Origin: Chloroflexota bacterium | GTDB taxonomy: Bacteria > Chloroflexota > Dehalococcoidia > UBA2247 > RBG-13-53-26 | Reading direction: 5' to 3' | Length of the DNA stretch: 10,755 bases | Assembly: GCA_003650185.1 (NCBI GenBank) | Contig: QMOF01000061.1 | Coordinates: forward strand, 1 to 10,755 | Shown here: piece by piece, positions 7,221-10,755 of the stretch | Layout: the number at the start of each line of letters is the position of its first letter | Position numbering within the stretch: position 1 is the stretch's first letter | The notes under the pieces: generated by a model | What the model saw: only the letters and a program-made list of their open reading frames with translations | Databases searched by the model: none | What the model was told of the DNA's origin: nothing | Position numbers and translations under genes: made by a program

Positions 7221-7625
7221 ATGGCAGTCAGAGCAAAGGTGGCTGCAGCCATCGAACCTCCGGCGAGGGTGGCCTCGCACAAGTTGCTTTCATTTCAGGT
7301 CAGAGTGGTGGACAGGTGGGTGCCCGATAGCTTCCTCCGCTTCTCTATCAGGCTGATCGACAACCGCGTGCCAGCCAGGTTGATTTCCACAGTTGTCAAC
7401 GGCATGGGCAATCACGTGCCCAGCAGGGTCCTCACCGGCGTCATCACCGCCGCCGACGAGTACGTACCGGACGCCGTGTCCAACTCGAGGAAGGTCTGTG
7501 CCGTATTGGCCGGGCTTGGCAAGTACGTACCTGATCGAGTGATTCCTCCGGAATCATCCGAAAGATGGGAGAACGTGAAGCTCAGGTTTCACATCCCGAC
7601 GCTGGTGAACGGCAGGGTGCCATAG
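7221..7625 (+). CDS. Unrecognised 134-aa protein with 16-residue Val-Pro repeats
   Basis: I do not recognise a family. ATG 7221 follows an excellent AGGAGGAG site. The protein contains repeated units with a hydrophobic residue, Asp/Gly/Asn, one residue, an aromatic or Arg/His, then Val-Pro, and usually Asp/Ser-Arg-hydrophobic. Val-Pro pairs begin at residues 34, 50, 66, 82, 103 and 133, so four units are spaced exactly 16 residues (48 bases), then 21 and 30. A degenerate earlier unit may start near Arg16-Val17-Ala18. The protein ends directly on the last Val-Pro. There is no signal peptide or clear membrane helix; it is basic and beta-prone. Bases around the repeats are also similar (GGCAA-TACGTACC-type at the fourth and fifth), suggesting growth by tandem duplication. 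It is convergent with the aldolase gene and separated from it by a hairpin. Function is unknown, and a structural or assembly role is only a guess. Confidence 0.75.
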   Translation: MAVRAKVAAAIEPPARVASHKLLSFQVRVVDRWVPDSFLRFSIRLIDNRVPARLISTVVNGMGNHVPSRVLTGVITAADEYVPDAVSNSRKVCAVLAGLGKYVPDRVIPPESSERWENVKLRFHIPTLVNGRVP

Positions 7626-7638
7626 CTTTCAGGCCGGT

Positions 7639-7663
7639 GGCAGCGAGAGGGCCTCTCACCGCC
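7639..7663. terminator. Hairpin between two convergent genes, possible bidirectional terminator
   Basis: GGCAGCGAGAG (7639-7649) and CTCTCACCGCC (7653-7663) pair over 11 positions with two mismatches and a 3-base loop. It lies between the stop of the Val-Pro repeat gene (7625) and the stop of the aldolase (7672). There is no U-tract on either strand, so termination is uncertain. Confidence 0.4.
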
Positions 7664-7671
7664 GCATCAGG

Positions 7672-8334
7672 TCACCATGCTTGTCCGTGAGCCGCAGCGA
7701 AGAGGGCTCTCCCGGCCTCGATTGCCTCGGGGGGCAGCGGATTCACCCTCCCCAGGACTCTGGCCCAGATGTAGGTCATGGCAGCCCTCTCCAGCAGCTC
7801 GGAGGCAGTCAGTGCCTCCTGCATGTCCCTGCCCACAGCAAGAGCCCCGTGGTTTGCCATCAGCACGGCGTTTCGTGGCCCCAGCGCCTTGAGCACGTTC
7901 TCCACCAGGTCCGTGCTTCCCGGTGGGGCGTAGTCAGCCACTCTTACCTCCCCGCCCAGACAGGCAACCTGTTCATCAAGGACGGGTGGGATTTCCAGCC
8001 CGGCAACGGCGAAGGCACAGCCGAATACCGGGTGGGTATGGATAACCGCGTTTATACCGCTGCGCCTCTTGTAGACGCCAATGTGCAGCATCTTCTCAAT
8101 GGAGGGCTCAAGGTGGCCTTCAACCCGGGCCCCGTTGAAGTCGAGGACCACTATGTCATCAACACCAAGCGCATCGTAGCGGCAGGCGGTGGGAGTGATG
8201 CCGACCAGTTCACGCCCGCCTGGCTCGGACAGTCGCATACTCACGTTGCCTGATGTGCCTACTACCAGGCCCTTTCGGGCCAGGTGCCGTACCGCCTCAA
8301 GCACCGCGTGCTTCTGTTGCTGCCATGCGCTCAT
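7672..8334 (-). CDS. Class II (zinc) aldolase/adducin family protein, FucA-like
   Basis: 220-aa cytoplasmic metal-dependent aldolase-type enzyme, close to the usual length of L-fuculose-1-phosphate aldolase (about 215 aa). Family marks visible: phosphate-loop-like GTSGNVS at 26-32, probable catalytic Glu80 within SIEKMLH, zinc ligands His99 and His101 (VIHTHP), and the third ligand His162 in the ANHGAL motif. Members cleave sugar phosphates such as fuculose-1-phosphate to dihydroxyacetone phosphate and an aldehyde. Related enzymes are ribulose-5-phosphate 4-epimerases and methylthioribulose-1-phosphate dehydratases, so the substrate cannot be set from sequence. No sugar kinase, isomerase or transporter sits nearby to help. 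The start at 8334 has an AGGAG (8343-8347) eight bases upstream. It lies 48 bases after the exonuclease gene in the same direction and is probably co-transcribed with it. Confidence 0.9.
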   Translation of the reverse strand: MSAWQQQKHAVLEAVRHLARKGLVVGTSGNVSMRLSEPGGRELVGITPTACRYDALGVDDIVVLDFNGARVEGHLEPSIEKMLHIGVYKRRSGINAVIHTHPVFGCAFAVAGLEIPPVLDEQVACLGGEVRVADYAPPGSTDLVENVLKALGPRNAVLMANHGALAVGRDMQEALTASELLERAAMTYIWARVLGRVNPLPPEAIEAGRALFAAAHGQAW

Positions 8335-8382
8335 ATTGCTGGCTCCTGGAGGAGGGGTCGCGGGCGTGCCATTATCAGGCGA

Positions 8383-8868
8383 TTACCGCTGAAACAGCCT
8401 CTGCCTCAGGATACTGAGGTTGAGGACGTCTTCCTTGTTGTACTCCAGCAGCAGACCCAGGGCCTGCTGGTCACCGAACTCGCGATACCGCTGCCACAGC
8501 AGCACCGCGTCAAACCCGCTGAGCCCCTTGAGCTGCCTCGGGATGCCCAACTGTACCTCCACAGCTTTGAAGCCGCCGAACAACCTCCTCTTCCAGCATT
8601 CATACATCAGATCGTGGTGCCGATACAGCTCGGCCAGGTTCACTCCCAGGCAAGCGCGTATGAAAGGGATATCGAACCTGCTACCGTTGTACGTGTAGAT
8701 AGTCTCGGCGCCTTGCAAGGCTCCCAGCAGGTTCAGTCTGTTAGCCTCCTCGCCCACGAGCTGGACCAGCTTTCCGGCCATTCCGTCGTACAGCCAGACG
8801 CCGATAACGGTTATGCCGTCATAGTAGGAGGACAGACCGGTGGTCTCGATATCCAGGTAAGCGTCCAT
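8383..8868 (-). CDS. Short DEDDy-type 3'-5' exonuclease domain protein (YprB/RNase_H_2-like)
   Basis: 161-aa RNase H-fold protein predicted to be a metal-dependent 3'-5' exonuclease acting on single-stranded nucleic acid in the cytoplasm. The DEDD acidic residues are visible: Asp6 and Glu8 in LDIETTG, Asp66 in YNGSRFDIPF, and Asp147 in LEYNKEDVLNL. Tyr143 is placed four residues before Asp147, as in the DEDDy (DnaQ-like PolB type) subgroup. The HHDLMYECWKRRL and LGIPRQ segments match the YprB/RNase_H_2 pattern. The protein is the bare domain; many YprB proteins carry extra C-terminal repeats. ATG 8868 has only a weak Shine-Dalgarno, and no upstream in-frame start was found. It has a good promoter about 75 bases upstream and the aldolase gene downstream. 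The biological substrate is unknown. Confidence 0.88.
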   Translation of the reverse strand: MDAYLDIETTGLSSYYDGITVIGVWLYDGMAGKLVQLVGEEANRLNLLGALQGAETIYTYNGSRFDIPFIRACLGVNLAELYRHHDLMYECWKRRLFGGFKAVEVQLGIPRQLKGLSGFDAVLLWQRYREFGDQQALGLLLEYNKEDVLNLSILRQRLFQR

Positions 8869-8948
8869 CGATGGTCCAGTACCCCAGCAAGATTCGAAGA
8901 TTGGCTGCGACCCAGCCCCACGCGCTTTCCGTCCTGCGCGACAGGGCT

Positions 8949-8977
8949 ATCGTAGCCCACCAACTATATAATGTCAA
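8949..8977 (-). promoter_or_regulatory. Sigma70-type promoter of the exonuclease-aldolase operon
   Basis: On the minus strand, a perfect TTGACA (8972-8977) is followed after exactly 17 bases by TACGAT (8949-8954), which keeps the key TA and AT of the -10 element. Transcription would start near 8942, leaving a leader of about 74 bases before ATG 8868. The leader can form a small hairpin (GGCTG with CAGCC). Confidence 0.7.
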
Positions 8978-9176
8978 AAACCGTCAGGCGCCCGGTCCGC
9001 TGAGATATCTTTGTGATGGCCTGGTACGTCTCCGATAGGGTAACGAGACCCCCTTCTGCTATGCTATGTGTCAGCGTCTGGCACTGCCTCTGGGAAGCGC
9101 GGAGAGGGACGCCGCCAGGTGGCATCCATTGTTTCACCGCCGTTTCGGTAGTACCCGCAGGCTGTCTGCAAAGCTC

Positions 9177-9235
9177 GCACAGACGGATAGCGTGGGTCCG
9201 GAGAGAGGCAGACCCGAAAGAGCGAAACGCGGTGC
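9177..9235 (+). promoter_or_regulatory. Candidate structured leader of the small membrane protein gene
   Basis: Three nested stems can form: GCAC 9177-9180 with GTGC 9232-9235, GCGT 9190-9193 with ACGC 9227-9230, and GGGTC 9194-9198 with GACCC 9211-9215. They are separated by purine-rich internal loops (9181-9189 and 9216-9226) and a purine-rich apical loop (9199-9210). It ends 36 bases before ATG 9271. It matches no riboswitch class that I can confirm, so it may be a regulatory RNA or chance folding. Confidence 0.3.
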
Positions 9236-9270
9236 CATTCGCAACCACGCCGAGGTGGAGGGAGAGAGAC

Positions 9271-9486
9271 ATGAGACGCCAACTGTTTGCCAGCCTCATT
9301 CTGGGCCTGATCGTGCTGCCGGAACCCATAACCAGTGCCGTTGGGTTAGGAGCCGTCTGTGTGAGCCTGCTGCTGCGCAACAGGCGAGCGTGGGGCAACC
9401 CCGGCTGCCTGGCAAGGCCTCGATTCGCCAGTGAACTGGCGCTGGAGGGCGAAGCAGCGGAGAGCGGGCCAGCCCTGTTGCCCTGA
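9271..9486 (+). CDS. Probable small helical-hairpin membrane protein (71 aa)
   Basis: Unrecognised small protein. ATG 9271 is preceded by GGAGGGAG (9257-9264) with good spacing, which favours this start over an upstream in-frame ATG at 9013. A basic start (MRRQ) leads into two hydrophobic stretches, about residues 5-16 and 20-35, joined by a tight LPEP turn. RNRR follows at 36-39, which would hold the C-terminal side in the cytoplasm. The last 30 residues are polar and acidic and may not be conserved. The likely topology is a short hairpin in the membrane with both ends inside (inference). No neighbour suggests a role. The gene points toward ftsZ and is separated from it by the ftsZ terminator. 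Confidence 0.5.
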   Translation: MRRQLFASLILGLIVLPEPITSAVGLGAVCVSLLLRNRRAWGNPGCLARPRFASELALEGEAAESGPALLP

Positions 9487-9746
9487 GCCCTGTAGCAGAC
9501 CCGCGCTATCCTGACCGCCGACGCGAGGCCAACACAGACAACCATTACAGCTTGAAACAGCTTCCTGAAACAGCTTTGCCCCCACACCTCTGCGCCGTTC
9601 ACCACCAGTCCAGGCAACAGGGCGAGGCGGCGCCATCCACCCGAACTGTAAAATGGCCAGAGACCCCACCGCCGAAGGTGCCCCCCGCAGGTGCTCTCCC
9701 TTTCCGGAAGAGAAGCGGTCCGGCTGGTGTCGTGCACTAAGGGCCC
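9487..9746. other. Non-coding stretch between convergent genes
   Basis: 260 bases with no convincing gene. The only structure noted is a short repeat cluster: ACAGCTT at 9547, 9557 and 9570, within which an 11-base unit (TGAAACAGCTT) occurs at 9553-9563 and 9566-9576. No terminator for the plus-strand gene is evident. Confidence 0.5.
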
Positions 9747-9782
9747 AAAAGAAAAGGGCCACCAGCACGAGTCCGGCGGCCC
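9747..9782 (-). terminator. Rho-independent terminator of ftsZ
   Basis: On the minus strand, a 10-bp GC-rich stem (GGGCCGCCGG with CTGGTGGCCC, two G-U pairs) with a 7-base loop spans 9756-9782. It is followed directly by TTTTCTTTT (9747-9755). It begins 30 bases after the ftsZ stop codon, so ftsZ is the last gene of its transcript. Confidence 0.9.
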
Positions 9783-9812
9783 TTCCTGTCAGTCCTTCGC
9801 AGGCGTGACTGA

Positions 9813-10755
9813 CTACTTCATCATCGATGTGGACAGGAGGCGCATGTTGGTTGGACGACGCATAAAGGCGGGAGTCTCCAGCCGCGTCTCATCGGACTCC
9901 AGTTCCCTAATCAACACACGGAACTCCTCGTCCCTCTGCTGAGCCTCCTTTGCTTTCACCGGGGTGAAGCCGGTGGCCACCATGGTGATGGTCACGTCGT
10001 CACGCAGTTTGGGATCAACATTGACCCCGAAGATGACCATTGCCTCCTGGTCTACCTCCGCCCTGATGACGTTGGCTGCCTGATTGACCTCGGACAGAGT
10101 CAGGTTGGATGGCCCGGAGATGATATACAGCATGCCCTTGGCCCCGCTGATTGGCACTTCCAGGAGTTGACTGGAGATAGCCGAGCGGGCGGCATCAACC
10201 ACCCTGTTCTGTCCGCTGCCGTGGCCGATGGAGAGCCAGCAGGGGCCGGCGCCCTTCATGATGGCGCTAACGTCGGCAAAGTCAAGGTTTATCATGCCGG
10301 GCACGGTGATGACTTCGCTGATGGCACGGACAGCAACCATCAGCACATCGTCCGCCGTCTTGAAGGCGTTGTCCACAGTCATCTTGTCGCCGATGGTGCT
10401 GAGCAAGCGGTCATTGGGGATGACGATCATGGCATCCACTTCTTTTTCCAGCTCGTCGATGCCCTGTTCGGCAATCTGGGTGCGATGACCCATCTCGAAG
10501 TTGAAGGGCTTGGTCACTATGGCAATGGTAAGCGCGCCGCTCTCCCGTGCCAGTCTGGCGACCAGCGGCGAAGCGCCGGTGCCGGTACCACCTCCCATGC
10601 CCGCAGCTATGAAGACCATGCGTGCATCGCCAAAAGCCTGTCTGATTTCGTCCAGGTTCTCCTCAGCCGCCTGTCGGCCTTTGCTCGGGTTGCCACCCAC
10701 GCCCAGCCCTTGAGCCGACCGTTCTCCTATCTGGATCCTCATCTGGGCTTGGTTA
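9813..10755 (-). CDS. ftsZ: Cell division protein FtsZ, N-terminus beyond right edge
   Basis: Tubulin-like GTPase that polymerises into the Z-ring at midcell and recruits the divisome. The frame runs from the right edge to TAG at 9813-9815; about 313 residues are visible, and the first 60 or so lie outside. Counting from an internal Met at 10742, the tubulin signature GGGTGTG is at 50-56 and the T7 synergy loop NLDFADV at 152-158, whose acidic residues drive GTP hydrolysis in the neighbouring subunit. A GHGSGQNR segment of the usual ASG-NR type is at 173-180. The linker is short. The C-terminal peptide ETPAFMRR (289-296) resembles the DIPAFLRR-type tail that binds partners such as FtsA or SepF, followed by a further 13 residues. 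The internal Met is not the start, since the reading continues upstream as NQAQ, as expected for FtsZ. A terminator follows directly. ftsA or other division genes may lie upstream off-window (inference). Confidence 0.97.
   Translation of the reverse strand, partial: NQAQMRIQIGERSAQGLGVGGNPSKGRQAAEENLDEIRQAFGDARMVFIAAGMGGGTGTGASPLVARLARESGALTIAIVTKPFNFEMGHRTQIAEQGIDELEKEVDAMIVIPNDRLLSTIGDKMTVDNAFKTADDVLMVAVRAISEVITVPGMINLDFADVSAIMKGAGPCWLSIGHGSGQNRVVDAARSAISSQLLEVPISGAKGMLYIISGPSNLTLSEVNQAANVIRAEVDQEAMVIFGVNVDPKLRDDVTITMVATGFTPVKAKEAQQRDEEFRVLIRELESDETRLETPAFMRRPTNMRLLSTSMMK

Larger units (their letters stand above)
8869..9270. other. Non-coding divergent region
   Basis: 402 bases between the exonuclease gene and the small membrane protein gene, which diverge. 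It holds the minus-strand promoter (8949-8977) and a foldable segment (9177-9235). I see no convincing plus-strand promoter for the small gene. Long open frames running across the region lack protein-like composition. Confidence 0.55.

Noticed and set aside
9194..9230. Glycine-riboswitch-like words (GGAGAGA followed by CCGAAAGAGC)
   Set aside because: The downstream conserved core expected for a glycine aptamer is missing, and the loops do not fit the consensus. It is kept only as an unclassified foldable leader.
8964..9737. Long minus-strand open frame (257 codons) between the exonuclease gene and ftsZ
   Set aside because: Its composition (Ser/Arg/Leu-rich, no domain) is typical of a GC-rich antisense frame. 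It lies antisense to the better supported 71-aa gene and runs into the TTGACA/TACGAT promoter. It has no ribosome binding site that I can see.
9346..9768. Minus-strand open frame of 140 codons starting inside the ftsZ terminator
   Set aside because: The start codon lies in the terminator stem, the composition is not protein-like, and it overlaps the small plus-strand gene.

Overview
The window (about 10.75 kb, clearly GC-rich) reads as an ordinary bacterial chromosome segment with most genes on the minus strand. The best lineage clue is the FtsZ fragment at the right edge, with a short linker and a compact ETPAFMRR-type tail. Together with cytoplasmic multi-PAS kinases and the absence of transmembrane sensors, this fits Chloroflexota, perhaps Dehalococcoidia, but that placement is inference from general resemblance and not a database result. 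No transposase, integrase, phage gene, CRISPR array, tRNA or rRNA was recognised.

Layout, left to right. (1) 1-6041, minus strand: two large soluble PAS-repeat sensor histidine kinases in tandem, joined by an ATGA stop/start overlap. The upstream kinase (902 aa, complete) has five PAS domains. The downstream one (1112 aa visible, cut by the left edge inside its ATPase domain) has seven. Their catalytic cores are nearly identical, in one stretch almost base for base, so they are recent duplicates or are being homogenised. (2) 6042-6477: long non-coding leader with a candidate kinase promoter. (3) 6478-6735, minus: an 85-aa protein resembling DUF3467, with its own promoter. (4) 6736-7220: non-coding, ending in a strong hairpin just before the next ribosome binding site. 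(5) 7221-7625, plus: an unrecognised 134-aa protein built from 16-residue repeats around a Val-Pro pair. (6) 7672-8868, minus: a probable two-gene operon of a short DEDDy-type 3'-5' exonuclease (YprB/RNase_H_2-like) and a class II (zinc) aldolase, with a good sigma70-type promoter. (7) 9271-9486, plus: a probable small helical-hairpin membrane protein, preceded by a foldable leader. (8) 9813 to the right edge, minus: the C-terminal three quarters of ftsZ, followed by a clear intrinsic terminator.

The genes do not form one pathway. The two kinases are a translationally coupled signalling pair with no response regulator in view. The exonuclease and aldolase look co-transcribed but functionally unrelated. 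ftsZ belongs to a division cluster beyond the right edge. The least explained items are the Val-Pro repeat protein with its leader hairpin, and the homogenised kinase pair. The rest is conventional.
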